DNA of 64,000 bases. Source: Amorphus coralli DSM 19760. GTDB lineage: Bacteria > Pseudomonadota > Alphaproteobacteria > Rhizobiales > Amorphaceae. The notes under the pieces were generated by a model. That model saw nothing but the letters and a program-made list of their open reading frames with translations. It did no database searches and was not told the origin of the DNA. Below are positions 1 to 8,876 of this stretch, piece by piece. The translations under genes were made by a program, and so were the position numbers. Location: assembly GCF_000374525.1 (NCBI RefSeq), contig NZ_KB894572.1, forward strand, positions 310,001 to 374,000, in the 5' to 3' direction. Position 1 is the first letter of the stretch. Every line of letters begins with the position of its first letter.

Positions 1-1101
1 ACGCAAAGCGTTCGGTTTCGCCTCGATGTCACGGTCGCCTTCAAATCGCACGGTCGTTTTCGCGCCGCGCCGCCGTGCCTCCACGGCCAGGTCCTCGACA
101 AGCTCCGACAGGTCGATGGTCTCGGACGCTTCCTCGATGTCGGTGCGTGCGAAAGCCAGATAGTCCTCCAGCATCGCCTGCATGGCGTCGACATCCTTCT
201 TGAGCGCCTCCGTCTCTTCTCCGTCGCCGAGAAAGGCGAGTTCCAGCTTGAAGCGCGTTAGGATGGTGCGCAGGTCATGGGAGACGCCCGCCAGCATCGC
301 CGTGCGCTGCTCCATCTGCCGCTCGATGCGCCGCCGCATCTCGATGAAGGCGCGCGAGGCCTGCCGGACCTCCGTGGCGCCACGTGGCCGGAACCCGGTG
401 ATGGGCCGACCGCGTCCGAAGCTTTCCGCCGCGTCGGCCAGCCGCTGGATCGGACGGATCTGGTTGCGCAGGAACAGGGCAGCGATGGAAAGCAGCACCA
501 CCGAGGTGCCGGCCATCCACACCAGCGTGATGTGGGAGTTGGTGGCGTAGGCCTGGCTACGCCGGACCACCGCCGTGAACACGCCCGCGTTCAGCTTGAT
601 CTGGATCTCGACGAATTTTTCCTCGTTGACGATCTCGATGGCGAAGGGCTTGCCGACCCGGTCGCGGATGGCGCTGGAGAGCGTCCGGTCAAGCAGCGAA
701 AAAAACGGTTTCGGCATCGGCGGCGGCAGTTTGCCGTCCGGCTCCAGGCTCGCGAACACGAACAGCGAGCGAGCTGCCGTGGCCACCACCGCCTGCGCCT
801 CCGATGGGCTCGGCGCGCGCTCGATGAGTTCGACAATGGTGGCGACCTCGGCCGCCGTCGTCTCAGACAGCCGGTCGGTCACGTTCTGCCAGTGGCGGTT
901 CAGGAACACGAACGCCACGACCGACTGCAGGAGCACCATCGGAATGATGACGATGAGCAGCGAACGCGCGAACAGCCGCTTGGGCATCTGGCGCCGCAGC
1001 CAGCGTCCGACCGGCGGCGGCAAGCCGCCGGACCGCAGCACCCGCTGCCAGAGCGGACGTTCCGGCAGATCCGCTTCAGTGGTGTCGTCGAGCGTGGCCA
1101 T
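1..1101 (-). CDS. EnvZ-type sensor histidine kinase, C-terminus beyond window
   Basis: Membrane sensor kinase of a two-component system; 367 residues are visible and the ATP-binding domain runs off the left edge. In order: a cytoplasmic N-terminus, TM1 at about residues 34-54, a periplasmic sensor stretch, TM2 at about 186-206, a HAMP linker, then a dimerisation/phosphoacceptor helix with SHDLRT, whose His is residue 275. The layout matches EnvZ-like kinases. The ATG at 1101 is the first good start; the gap of 128 bp to the upstream response regulator stop leaves room for a later start near the Met before TM1. It is co-directional with the OmpR-type regulator, its likely partner. Family assignment is firm; the signal sensed is unknown. 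Confidence 0.9.
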   Translation of the reverse strand, partial: MATLDDTTEADLPERPLWQRVLRSGGLPPPVGRWLRRQMPKRLFARSLLIVIIPMVLLQSVVAFVFLNRHWQNVTDRLSETTAAEVATIVELIERAPSPSEAQAVVATAARSLFVFASLEPDGKLPPPMPKPFFSLLDRTLSSAIRDRVGKPFAIEIVNEEKFVEIQIKLNAGVFTAVVRRSQAYATNSHITLVWMAGTSVVLLSIAALFLRNQIRPIQRLADAAESFGRGRPITGFRPRGATEVRQASRAFIEMRRRIERQMEQRTAMLAGVSHDLRTILTRFKLELAFLGDGEETEALKKDVDAMQAMLEDYLAFARTDIEEASETIDLSELVEDLAVEARRRGAKTTVRFEGDRDIEAKPNALR

Positions 1102-1229
1102 TGCGCGCCTTGCTGTCTGGGGGACGGGGCGCGTGCAACGCATGCCGGTCCACCCGTCCGAACCTGTCATTCAGCAGCCAATCTGGGCGATTTCGCGGGC
1201 ACGCCCCACACGGCCTGCAGTGCCGCCTT

Positions 1230-1937
1230 TCAGTCGCGCGGATCGGCCATCAGCCGGTAACCGACCCCGCGGATGGTCTGCAGGTAACGCGGATTGGCCG
1301 GATCGACTTCGATCTTGCGTCGCAGCCGATTGATCTGCACGTCGACGGTCCGTTCGCTCATCTTCGCCTCATCGGTGATGAGCAGGTGACGGGCGATGGT
1401 CTCGCCGGGCTGCTGCGAGAACGCCTTCATCAAGGTGCGCTCCCTGTCCGTCAGCCTCACCACCTCGGCGCCGTTGCGCAGCTCCTCGCGCTCGATGTCG
1501 AACACGAAGGTGCCGAAAGCCACCGCCGAGTGCCACTGCTTCTGCGTCCCGCCGGCGCGCTTCAAGGCACGGGCGATCCTGAGCACCAGTTCGCGCGGCT
1601 CGAACGGCTTGGTCAGATAGTCGTCGGCGCCGAGCTCGAAACCATTGATGCGGTCGTCACTCTCGCCGCGCGCGGTCAGCATGATCACCGGGATCTCCGT
1701 GCCGGCGAGCGTGGAGTTCAAAAGATCGAAGCCGCTCTCGCCTGGCATCATCACGTCGAGGATCACGAGGTCGAAGGCGAAGGTCTGCAGCTTGCGTCGG
1801 GCTTCGGTTGCATCGGCCGCCTCGCTGACCCGGTAGCCCTCACCGGTGAGGTAGCGGTTGAGCAGACTGCGGATCCGGCTGTCGTCGTCGACGATCAGCA
1901 GGTGGGCGGCATCGTCGCTTGGCATCGCCTGGGTCAT
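1230..1937 (-). CDS. petR: OmpR/PetR-type response regulator
   Basis: DNA-binding response regulator of 235 residues. An N-terminal receiver domain (about 12-125) carries the acidic pocket VDDDS and phospho-acceptor Asp61 in LDVMMPGESG. A C-terminal winged helix (about 140-230) ends in the typical IRGVGYRL. It overlaps the MarR-type gene upstream by 4 nt (ATGA), so the two are translationally coupled. The order MarR - response regulator - EnvZ-like kinase next to ilvE is that of alphaproteobacterial petP-petR loci, where Rhodobacter PetR and PetP are needed for cytochrome bc1/c2 expression. The symbol rests on this context; the OmpR-family call is certain. Confidence 0.85.
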   Translation of the reverse strand: MTQAMPSDDAAHLLIVDDDSRIRSLLNRYLTGEGYRVSEAADATEARRKLQTFAFDLVILDVMMPGESGFDLLNSTLAGTEIPVIMLTARGESDDRINGFELGADDYLTKPFEPRELVLRIARALKRAGGTQKQWHSAVAFGTFVFDIEREELRNGAEVVRLTDRERTLMKAFSQQPGETIARHLLITDEAKMSERTVDVQINRLRRKIEVDPANPRYLQTIRGVGYRLMADPRD

Positions 1938-2470
1938 GATCCGCGCCTCCTCGCCGTCAGGCGCGCCACTTCCGCCCGCTCGTCTGGATCGACGAGGTCG
2001 CTGAGGAAGCGGCGTGCGATCTCCGCCCCGTCCGGGCCCAGGTCGGACAGCGCCTTGGCGATCCGCTGGCTCTGGATCTCGGCCAGGCGCTGGGCGAGTG
2101 CACGGCCCTTGTCGGTGGTGTAGAGCAGGCGCTGGCGCTTGTCGGAGGGGCCGCGACGCTGCTCGATGAAGTCTTTGTCGACCAGCTCCTTCAGGACGCG
2201 GCCCAGGCTCTGCTTGGTGATCTTCAGGATCGCCAGCAATTCCGCCACCCGAATGCCGGGATTGCGGTCGACGAAGTGCACGACCCGATGATGGGCGCGC
2301 CAGAAGCCGAACTCGGCGAGCACCGAATCCGCCTCGCCCACGAAATCGCGATAGGCGAAGAACAGAAGCTCGATGAGCTCGTAGCGGATCTCCGGCAGAT
2401 CGCCATCGTCGGAGCCGGAACGGGCGTCCTCGCCGCGTCGATCGAAGGAATGCGAAATTATGTCAGCCAT
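1934..2470 (-). CDS. petP: MarR-family regulator, PetP-like
   Basis: 178-residue MarR-type winged-helix regulator. The core runs about residues 28-150, with recognition-helix region ITKQSLGRVLKEL and wing RRGPSDKRQRLLY. Its first gene position, 4-nt overlap with the OmpR-type regulator and FFAYRDF start region fit PetP. The ATG at 2470 is preceded by an AT-rich stretch in which CATATTG occurs twice within 16 bp (2468-2482), a possible autoregulatory site. It is transcribed divergently from ilvE across about 230 bp. Family call is certain; the petP name is inferred from synteny and the PetR-like partner. Confidence 0.82.
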   Translation of the reverse strand: MADIISHSFDRRGEDARSGSDDGDLPEIRYELIELLFFAYRDFVGEADSVLAEFGFWRAHHRVVHFVDRNPGIRVAELLAILKITKQSLGRVLKELVDKDFIEQRRGPSDKRQRLLYTTDKGRALAQRLAEIQSQRIAKALSDLGPDGAEIARRFLSDLVDPDERAEVARLTARRRGS

Positions 2471-2701
2471 ATTGACATATTGCGTTTGCGATTGTTACGA
2501 GAAGGTGTGTCTTGACGAAACAATCCTTCGATCGTGCATCATGAGCGGCGGAGGATGCGAAGCTGCCGAATCCCGCCGGAAACTGCGGCGACCTTAGCGA
2601 GCTTCGCTTCGTCAGGCAAAGCCGACACGACCCGGGCTCAGCGTTGCCGGGGTGATGGTGCCGGATGGCAAAAGAACACAAGCAATAAGGAGATGCCCGT
2701 C

Positions 2702-3607
2702 ATGGCCGGCATCGCATTCGATCAGCGCGATGGTCTGATCTGGTACAACGGCGAATTCGTTCCGTGGGCCGATGCGAAGGTTCACGTGCTCACCCACGGG
2801 CTGCATTATGCCAGCTGCGTGTTCGAGGGCGTGCGGGCCTATGGCGGCGAGATCTTCCGCCTGGAGGATCACACCGAGCGGCTCATCAAGTCTGGCGAGA
2901 TGCTGGGCTTCACCATCCCCTATTCGGCCGAACAACTGAACGAGGCTCAGGGCGACATCCTGCGCCGGCAGAACCTTGTGGACGGCTACCTGCGCCCGGT
3001 TGCGTGGCGCGGCAGCGAGATGATGGGCGTCTCGGCCCAGTCCAACTCCATCAACGTGGCCATCGCGGCCTGGGAATGGCCGAGCTATTTCGACCCGGCC
3101 GAGCGCCTGCGCGGCATCCGTCTCGACCATGCGATCTACCGCCGTCCGGATCCGGCCACCGCGCCCTCCAAGGCCAAGGCGGCCGGCCTCTACATGATTT
3201 GCACGCTCTCCAAGCATGCGGCGGAGGCGAAGGGCTATGCGGATGCGCTGATGCTCGACTGGCGCGGTCACGTGGCCGAGACCACTGGCGCCAACGTGTT
3301 TTTCGTCAAGGACGGCGTCATCCACACGCCGACGCCGGACTGCTTCCTGGCCGGCATCACCCGCGACACGGTCATCGGGCTGGCCAGGAAGCGTGGTATC
3401 GAGGTCGTCGAGCGGACGATCCTGCCGGAGGAGCTCGACGATTTCGAGCAGTGCTTCCTGACCGGAACGGCGGCAGAGGTCACGCCGGTTTCGGAGATCG
3501 GCGAGCATCGCTTCGAAGTCGGCGAGATCACCCAGCAGCTCATGAACGACTACCTGGCAGAGGTTCAGCCGAAGCCGTCTGCCCAGCCGCTCGCGGCCGC
3601 CGGCTGA
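2702..3607 (+). CDS. ilvE: branched-chain amino-acid aminotransferase
   Basis: Class IV PLP-dependent aminotransferase of 301 residues. It interconverts Leu, Ile and Val with their 2-oxo acids using glutamate/2-oxoglutarate, in the cytosol. The family signature is clear: an N-terminal WYNGEFVPWADAKVHVLTHG, an FEGVRAYGG stretch, the PLP-lysine region SKAKAAGLYM, and the phosphate-binding ETTGANVFFV and TPTPDCFLAGITRD. I chose the ATG at 2702 because AAGGAG at 2686-2691 lies at good spacing from it and almost touches the in-frame ATG at 2693. A strong rho-independent terminator follows at 3661-3695, so it is probably monocistronic. Confidence 0.96.
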   Translation: MAGIAFDQRDGLIWYNGEFVPWADAKVHVLTHGLHYASCVFEGVRAYGGEIFRLEDHTERLIKSGEMLGFTIPYSAEQLNEAQGDILRRQNLVDGYLRPVAWRGSEMMGVSAQSNSINVAIAAWEWPSYFDPAERLRGIRLDHAIYRRPDPATAPSKAKAAGLYMICTLSKHAAEAKGYADALMLDWRGHVAETTGANVFFVKDGVIHTPTPDCFLAGITRDTVIGLARKRGIEVVERTILPEELDDFEQCFLTGTAAEVTPVSEIGEHRFEVGEITQQLMNDYLAEVQPKPSAQPLAAAG

Positions 3608-3660
3608 GCTGCAGAAGCGGGCAGGGCGGCGCATCGCCCTCCGTCCGTCCCCTTAATTGG

Positions 3661-3695
3661 AAAAGCCCGCGCGCCGGATGGCCGCGGGCTTTTTC
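3661..3695 (+). terminator. rho-independent terminator after ilvE
   Basis: The arms AGCCCGCG (3664-3671) and CGCGGGCT (3683-3690) pair perfectly around an 11-nt loop and are followed by TTTT. The upstream A-run makes it usable in the opposite direction too, so it can also end transcripts of the minus-strand TPR gene. Confidence 0.85.
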
Positions 3696-3749
3696 GTGTC
3701 TGTCGTCGGACGGTGCCCGGCGATTGCCGGGCAAAGGGCCTCTTTAGGC

Positions 3750-4628
3750 TCAGGTGCCGCGCAGCGGCGGTTTGCCCGAATCCAGCCGCCTGATGCCGTC
3801 CTTGGCGCTCTGCATGCCGGGGTCGATGGTCAGCGCCCGGCTGTAGGCGGCGCGCGCCTTGTTGCGCTCGCCCTGGGTCTCCAGCGCCAGTCCCCGGTTC
3901 GCCCAGGCTTCGGCATATTGCCGGTCGAGCTGGAGCGCCTGGTTGAAGTCGTCCAGCGCGACACCGGTGTCGTTCAGCGCCAGGTAGGACACACCGCGCC
4001 CATTATAGGGCTCGGGGTTGTTGGGGCCGAGACCGATGGCGGTGGCGAAGTCCTCGATGGCGCGCTGGTGCTGGCCCTGCGCCTGGTAGATCAGGCCGCG
4101 ATTGTGAAAGGCGCGGGCGTCGGAGGAATCGATGCTGATGGCGGTGTTGAAGTCCTGCAGGGCCCGTCCGTAATTGTTGTTCAGGCGGAACAGGTTGCCA
4201 CGGCCGATGAGCGCCACGTCGTAGCTCGGGTTGATCGACAGCGCGCTGTTGTAGTCGTTGAGCGCACTGTTGAGATCGCCCATCCGCCGATAGACCAGGG
4301 CCCGGTTGGCATAGGCCTGATAGTAGCGCGGATTGAGCTGGATCGCGGTATTGAAGTCTTCCAGCGCGGCGCGGTTGTCGCCGGCCTGGCCATGCGCGGT
4401 GCCGCGGATGTTGTAGGCGGTTGGGTCCTGCGGATTGGCTTCCACCACCGTCGTCAGAGACTGGATGTTGACCGCCGAGCCGGCGCGCGGATCGATCACC
4501 TGGTTGCCGCCACCCGAAGACTGGCAGGCGGCCAGGGTGAGGGCCGTCCCGGCCAGGATCAGGCCGCGCCAGGCGGCGACCGCGTTTGTCCGTCTGGATG
4601 AGGCCGGCATGCGTCTCGTCCATTCCAT
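3750..4628 (-). CDS. TPR-repeat lipoprotein
   Basis: 292-residue predicted lipoprotein. The hydrophobic signal (about residues 22-34) ends in the lipobox LAAC, so it is probably anchored to a membrane after SPII cleavage. The mature part is almost entirely tetratricopeptide repeats (about six 34-residue units with patterns such as AYANRALVYRRMGDL and AFHNRGLIYQAQGQ), i.e. a protein-binding superhelix. The ATG at 4628 gives the most compact signal peptide, with AAGG about 12 nt upstream; a longer frame with ATG at 4676 exists. Similar TPR lipoproteins are common in Rhizobiales; the partner is unknown. It is followed only by the bidirectional terminator. Confidence 0.85.
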   Translation of the reverse strand: MEWTRRMPASSRRTNAVAAWRGLILAGTALTLAACQSSGGGNQVIDPRAGSAVNIQSLTTVVEANPQDPTAYNIRGTAHGQAGDNRAALEDFNTAIQLNPRYYQAYANRALVYRRMGDLNSALNDYNSALSINPSYDVALIGRGNLFRLNNNYGRALQDFNTAISIDSSDARAFHNRGLIYQAQGQHQRAIEDFATAIGLGPNNPEPYNGRGVSYLALNDTGVALDDFNQALQLDRQYAEAWANRGLALETQGERNKARAAYSRALTIDPGMQSAKDGIRRLDSGKPPLRGT

Positions 4629-4712
4629 CGGCGAACCGCCTTGTCGCATGAGGTAAAGGAGAACGGCCGCAGGCACCCCGGTGTTCCGGGCCGCGGCGTG
4701 GGGAAATGCGCC

Positions 4713-4934
4713 TTAGCGCTTCTTGCTGGGCAGAAGGCCTTCGCGCTGGGCCTGCTTGCGGGCCAGCTTGCGGGAGCGGCGGACGGCCTCAGCCTTCTCG
4801 CGCGCCTTCTTCTCCGACGGCTTCTCGTAATGGCCGCGCATCTTCATCTCGCGGAAGACGCCCTCGCGCTGAAGCTTCTTCTTCAGCGCCCTCAGGGCCT
4901 GATCGACGTTGTTGTCACGAACGAGAACTTGCAC
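4713..4934 (-). CDS. rpsU: 30S ribosomal protein S21
   Basis: 73-residue small-subunit protein S21, highly basic, with the diagnostic [20 protein letters not shown] and an Arg/Lys-rich C-terminal helix ([20 protein letters not shown]). The start is GTG at 4934, as known for rhizobial S21. It sits alone between purK and the TPR lipoprotein, both on the same strand. Identification is certain. Confidence 0.97.
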   Translation of the reverse strand: MQVLVRDNNVDQALRALKKKLQREGVFREMKMRGHYEKPSEKKAREKAEAVRRSRKLARKQAQREGLLPSKKR

Positions 4935-5248
4935 GTATCTGCCCTGTTTCGGTCACCATGCCCCCGGATCCGCGAGCCATTGCCTCTGGTGTCGCGTGAG
5001 CGGGGATCGCCTGCCAATGTCGCGAACAGCGAGCCGCGTCTTGTAGACGGCGGTGGCTGCTCTCGGGGTCGGACGCGTGGGCCCGTCCGTGGCCGCGTGC
5101 CCGGTGAAGGGCACAAAAAACAAGATCGCGTACGCCTTGCGGGGCCGCGACCACCGCCGGCACAGGGTCGGCAGGACGCGTTTCCTACCAGATTGCGGCC
5201 GACCTGTCCACGCTCGCTAAGGTTCGGGAGCGGGTTGGCTGACAGGCG
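4935..5248. other. intergenic region, purK to rpsU
   Basis: 314 bp without a convincing gene. It should hold the rpsU promoter on the minus strand. An A-run at 5115-5120 (T-run on the minus strand) could belong to a purEK terminator, but I see only a poor stem before it. No tRNA-like fold or repeat was noticed. Confidence 0.5.
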
Positions 5249-6361
5249 TCAGTGCCCGCTGGCCGGGCCTTTCAGCCGGTTGATGTGGCCCATCTTGCGG
5301 CCTGCCCGCGCCTCCCGCTTGCCGTAGAGATGAAGCTGGGCGCCGGGCTCGGCGAGAAGCTCCGGCCACCGGTTGGCGTCGGCGCCGATCAGGTTCTCCA
5401 TCTCCACGTCGGAATGACGCATCGGCTCTGTCACCGGCCAGCCGGCCACGGCCCGAACGTGATTCTCGAACTGCGAGGCGACGGTGGCGTCCTCGCTCCA
5501 GTGCCCGGAATTGTGGACGCGGGGCGCGATCTCGTTGGCGATGAGACGCTCCTCGGCGCCTTCGCCCACCACGAATAGCTCGACCGTGATGACACCCACG
5601 TGGCCGAGGGCCTCGGCGACTCGTAGACCCATTGCGCGGGCTGCCTCGGCGGTCGCCGGAGCAACGCCGGCGGGCACGCGGCTGTATTTGAGGATGTGGT
5701 TCTCGTGGGCGTTTTCGGCGATGTCGTAAGTGACGGCATGGCCATCGAGGCCGCGCGCCACGATCACCGAGCATTCGATGCGAAACGGCACACGGGCTTC
5801 CAGGACGGCGGGCGCGCCGCCGATGGCCTCCCAGGCACGGGCCGCGTCGGTCGCATCGGTTACCGTGGTCTGACCCTTGCCGTCATAGCCGAAGCGGCGG
5901 GTCTTCAAGATCGCCGGAGAGCCGAGCTCGGCCAGGGCTGGGGCGATGTCGGCCTCGCTGTCGATGCGGCGGAAGTCTGCAATGGGAACGCCGGCATCGG
6001 AGAGGAACGTCTTTTCGTCGAACCGGTCCTGCGACACGGCGAGCGAGCGTGCGCCCGGCCGGATCGGGGTGTGCGGCGCCAGATGCGCAAGCGTCTCCGC
6101 GGGGACGTTCTCGAACTCGTAGGTGACCACGTCGACGCTCTCGCCGAACGTTTTCAGTCCGGCGGCGTCCACGTAGTCCGCCACCGTCGCGTCCTTCGCG
6201 ACACGGAAGGCCGGGCTGTCGGGATCCGGGCAGAAGATGTGGCAGTCGAGGCCGAGCCGGGCCGCCGCCAGGGCGATCATCCGGCCGAGCTGGCCGCCGC
6301 CCAGGATGCCGATCGTGTCGCCGGGGGCGAGCACGCGCGCGTCGTCGGTGTTACGCGTCAC
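5249..6361 (-). CDS. purK: N5-carboxyaminoimidazole ribonucleotide synthase
   Basis: ATP-grasp enzyme of purine synthesis, about 370 residues. It makes N5-carboxy-AIR from AIR, bicarbonate and ATP, and PurE then rearranges the product. N-terminal [12 protein letters not shown] is the PurK signature, followed by ATP-grasp motifs ([17 protein letters not shown] and [13 protein letters not shown]). I chose the GTG at 6361 because GGAGG (6371-6375 on the plus strand as cctcc) precedes it by 9 nt; an upstream TTG at 6379 would put that site inside the gene. It overlaps the 3' end of purE by 11 nt, so the pair is coupled. Confidence 0.95.
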   Translation of the reverse strand: MTRNTDDARVLAPGDTIGILGGGQLGRMIALAAARLGLDCHIFCPDPDSPAFRVAKDATVADYVDAAGLKTFGESVDVVTYEFENVPAETLAHLAPHTPIRPGARSLAVSQDRFDEKTFLSDAGVPIADFRRIDSEADIAPALAELGSPAILKTRRFGYDGKGQTTVTDATDAARAWEAIGGAPAVLEARVPFRIECSVIVARGLDGHAVTYDIAENAHENHILKYSRVPAGVAPATAEAARAMGLRVAEALGHVGVITVELFVVGEGAEERLIANEIAPRVHNSGHWSEDATVASQFENHVRAVAGWPVTEPMRHSDVEMENLIGADANRWPELLAEPGAQLHLYGKREARAGRKMGHINRLKGPASGH

Positions 6362-6848
6362 GGTCAGGCACCTCCGCAACGGCCTCCGAGCGTTCCGCCC
6401 GCCAGGCTTCCAGCCGCTCGGCCACGCCGGCGTCCGAGAGGGCCAGCACCGAGGCGGCCAGCAGCGCAGCGTTGACCGCGCCCGCTCGGCCGATGGCCAG
6501 GGTGCCGACCGGCACGCCGGCCGGCATCTGAACGATGGAGAGCAGGCTGTCCTCGCCGGAGAGCGCCCGGCTTTCCACGGGCACGCCGAAGACGGGCAGG
6601 GTGGTGAGCGCGGCGGTCATGCCGGGCAGGTGGGCGGCGCCGCCCGCACCCGCAATGATGACCTTCACGCCGCGCGCCTTGGCATCCTTGGCGAACGCAT
6701 ACATCCGATCGGGCGTCCGATGAGCGGACACGATGCGCGTGTCGTGGCCGACGCCCAGCGCCTCCAGCGTTTCGACGCAGTGGCGCATGGTGGACCAGTC
6801 GGACTGGCTGCCCATGATGACCGCCACCGGCGGCGTTTCGGATGCCAT
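6351..6848 (-). CDS. purE: N5-carboxyaminoimidazole ribonucleotide mutase
   Basis: 165-residue class I PurE, which converts N5-CAIR to CAIR in de novo purine synthesis. The signature [12 protein letters not shown] is at the N-terminus, followed by SAHRTPDRM and [11 protein letters not shown]. The ATG at 6848 is preceded by AGAGGAG at about 9 nt. The frame stays open upstream but lacks conserved sequence there. It is first gene of the purEK pair, just downstream of a DUF465 gene on the same strand. Confidence 0.96.
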   Translation of the reverse strand: MASETPPVAVIMGSQSDWSTMRHCVETLEALGVGHDTRIVSAHRTPDRMYAFAKDAKARGVKVIIAGAGGAAHLPGMTAALTTLPVFGVPVESRALSGEDSLLSIVQMPAGVPVGTLAIGRAGAVNAALLAASVLALSDAGVAERLEAWRAERSEAVAEVPDRDA

Positions 6849-6978
6849 GGAGGCCGGCTCCTCTTGCAGGACGGGCGACGTCGGATCGTCGCGAACGGGG
6901 GCTGGGGCGCTTGGCCCGTCGGGAAGCGCGCGATTTAACGAAGCGGAGCGGTCCGCGCAAGGTACGACCCGCTTTCGG

Positions 6979-7185
6979 TCAGGCAATTATGTCGGGGTAG
7001 AGCAGGTCCTCGAGCTGGTAGATGCGGTCCTTGAGCTGCAGCTTGCGCTTCTTCAGGCGCTGGATCTGGATCTGGTCGCCGACCCCGCTTCCGGCCATCG
7101 CCGCGATCGCCGCATCGAGATCCTGGTGCTCCGTTTTCAGGCGCACCAGCTCGTCGCGCGCGGCTTCCGCCTCCTCGTCACTCAT
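6979..7185 (-). CDS. YdcH/DUF465 family small protein
   Basis: 68-residue, highly charged, helical protein of the DUF465 (YdcH) family, recognised by the closing pattern [16 protein letters not shown]. The family is predicted to form a coiled-coil hairpin; its function is unknown. The ATG at 7185 has GGAG about 11 nt upstream. It precedes purEK on the same strand, a pairing commonly seen in Rhizobiales, and is divergent from a second DUF465 gene at 7447. Confidence 0.85.
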   Translation of the reverse strand: MSDEEAEAARDELVRLKTEHQDLDAAIAAMAGSGVGDQIQIQRLKKRKLQLKDRIYQLEDLLYPDIIA

Positions 7186-7446
7186 GACCGACACACTCCA
7201 CAAGACGGCCCGGGCATCGAAACGCCCGTCGCGGACGAGGCCGCACGGGCGCTGGCGTTTTATACCACGGATGGCGCACCGCTTGGGAGGGGCGTCGACT
7301 GCAGCCAGAACGTGCATGTCGATTTGGACTTTTTTCTTCTCCGGCTACCCTTCCCTCGCCCGATTAAAAGCCCAAGTCTAAGAGACGGGCCTGATGGGCT
7401 CGTGAACCGCTGAACTGATCGACAACGCTCTTTCGGGAGGTAGACG

Positions 7447-7635
7447 ATGACGATGGAATCGCATGTGGCCGAACTGGAACGCCGCCATGCCGCGCTGGAG
7501 GAGGAGCTGCACACCGCGATGACGCAGCCCGCAACCGACGACCTCGCCATCGCTTCCATCAAGCGTCGCAAGCTTGCACTCAAGGACGAGATCAACCGTC
7601 TCAAGAGTCCCGAGGGGATTCACGCCACCGCCTGA
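7447..7635 (+). CDS. second YdcH/DUF465 family small protein
   Basis: 62 residues, mostly two helices with heptad-like charge patterning; IKRRKLALKDEINRLK is the DUF465 signature. GGGAGG lies about 6 nt before the ATG. It is a diverged paralogue of the protein encoded divergently at 6979-7185; both share the (K/R)RKLxLKDxIxxL core. Function unknown. Confidence 0.85.
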   Translation: MTMESHVAELERRHAALEEELHTAMTQPATDDLAIASIKRRKLALKDEINRLKSPEGIHATA

Positions 7636-7800
7636 CGGTTCTGCAGCCCACCAAGCATTGAGCATGGCGCTGGCGGGCGGCCATCGGCCGTCAGCCGCCG
7701 ACGCGGTGCGTCGCGTTGATCTCGCGCAAAATCTCGGCTGGCGGTTCTGATCGCCAGCCGGGTCGAGCGCGTGTCTGCCTCTTGAAGAATGCGCGCAGGG

Positions 7801-8568
7801 TCAGGCCAGAAGGCCGGATATTCCGTCAACGATCAGCTTCACGCCGACCAGCAGAACGACGATGTACAGGATGCGGTAGAACAGCTCCTGCGGCACGATC
7901 TTCACCAGCCACACACCCAGAAGCGTGGCCAGCGCCGCCACCGGAAACAGTGCGGCCGACGTCCACAGATTCTCCGCCGAGAACTGTCCAAGCAGGAAAT
8001 AGGGGACCAGCTTGGCGACGTTCATGGCGAAGAAGAAGATGACCGCCGTGCCGGCGAAGATGCGTTTCTGCAGTCCCAGCGGGACCGTGTACATCTGGTA
8101 GGGCGGTCCGCCGGCGTGGGAGACGAAGCTGGTGAAGCCCGAAACGAGCCCCCAGCATGTGCCCTTGATCAAGTTGTGCCCCGCCTTCTTCGGCGCGCGA
8201 CCACTCAGGTAGACCTTGCGCCAGTGGTCCAGGGTGAAGGCCACAGCGACCATGCCGACGATGAGGAGGACCATTGCCTCGTCCACGCTGGTGGCCATCA
8301 GGTAGCCGAGCGAAACACCCACCAGCGCCCCCGGTATCGTCATCATGAGAACCTTGCGGTCGAAGACGCTCCAGTAGGAGGCGACCGCGATGAAATCCAT
8401 CAGGATGAGGATTGGCAGCATGATCCCCGCCGCGTGGATCGGCGAGGTCACCAGCGACATCAGCGGAACGCCCAGGATCCCGATGGAGCCGCCGAAACCA
8501 CCCTTGGAGATCCCGACGATCAGGACGGCCGGAATCGCGGCGAGATAGAAGACGGGGTCGAGGATCAT
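7801..8568 (-). CDS. TauE/SafE-family membrane permease
   Basis: 255-residue integral membrane protein with about eight hydrophobic segments. The half-repeat motif GISKGGFGGSIGILGVPLM near the N-terminus and GFTSFVSHAGGPPYQMY in the middle are typical of the TauE/SafE (sulfite exporter/anion permease) family. These proteins move sulfite, sulfoacetate or related organic anions across the inner membrane; the substrate here is not evident. The ATG at 8568 starts directly before TM1. An open frame continues upstream into 9075 but opposite prpE and without membrane-protein character. It is divergent from prpE. Confidence 0.88.
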   Translation of the reverse strand: MILDPVFYLAAIPAVLIVGISKGGFGGSIGILGVPLMSLVTSPIHAAGIMLPILILMDFIAVASYWSVFDRKVLMMTIPGALVGVSLGYLMATSVDEAMVLLIVGMVAVAFTLDHWRKVYLSGRAPKKAGHNLIKGTCWGLVSGFTSFVSHAGGPPYQMYTVPLGLQKRIFAGTAVIFFFAMNVAKLVPYFLLGQFSAENLWTSAALFPVAALATLLGVWLVKIVPQELFYRILYIVVLLVGVKLIVDGISGLLA

Positions 8569-8876
8569 GAAGCGGGGGAAGCGACTGGGATCTGAAGAGA
8601 GGGACGCGCCGGCAGCCGCCGCGTTTGATTTTTGGCAAGGCGCGCGAACCGGGTTTCGGGCACGCCCCTGATGGGTAACCGCGCGCCAGACAGGCCGGCG
8701 CAAGGAAGCTTCGCCTTCATCGGCGTTCCGCCGGTGCCCGGTCCGGACCTCGCGCGTGCGATGCGGACGGCGCCAGGCAGACGTCACGATTGTCCGGCGG
8801 GCGCCGGAAGTCCTTGTCAGGAGGATAGGGTCTAACCCATTCTCGCTGACCGCGGAATGGTGCGGGAGGAAAAGCC
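8569..8876. other. divergent intergenic region, permease/prpE
   Basis: 308 bp between two divergent starts. GGGAGGA just before the prpE ATG is its ribosome-binding site. I see no strong promoter pair, repeat or small gene in the rest. Confidence 0.5.
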
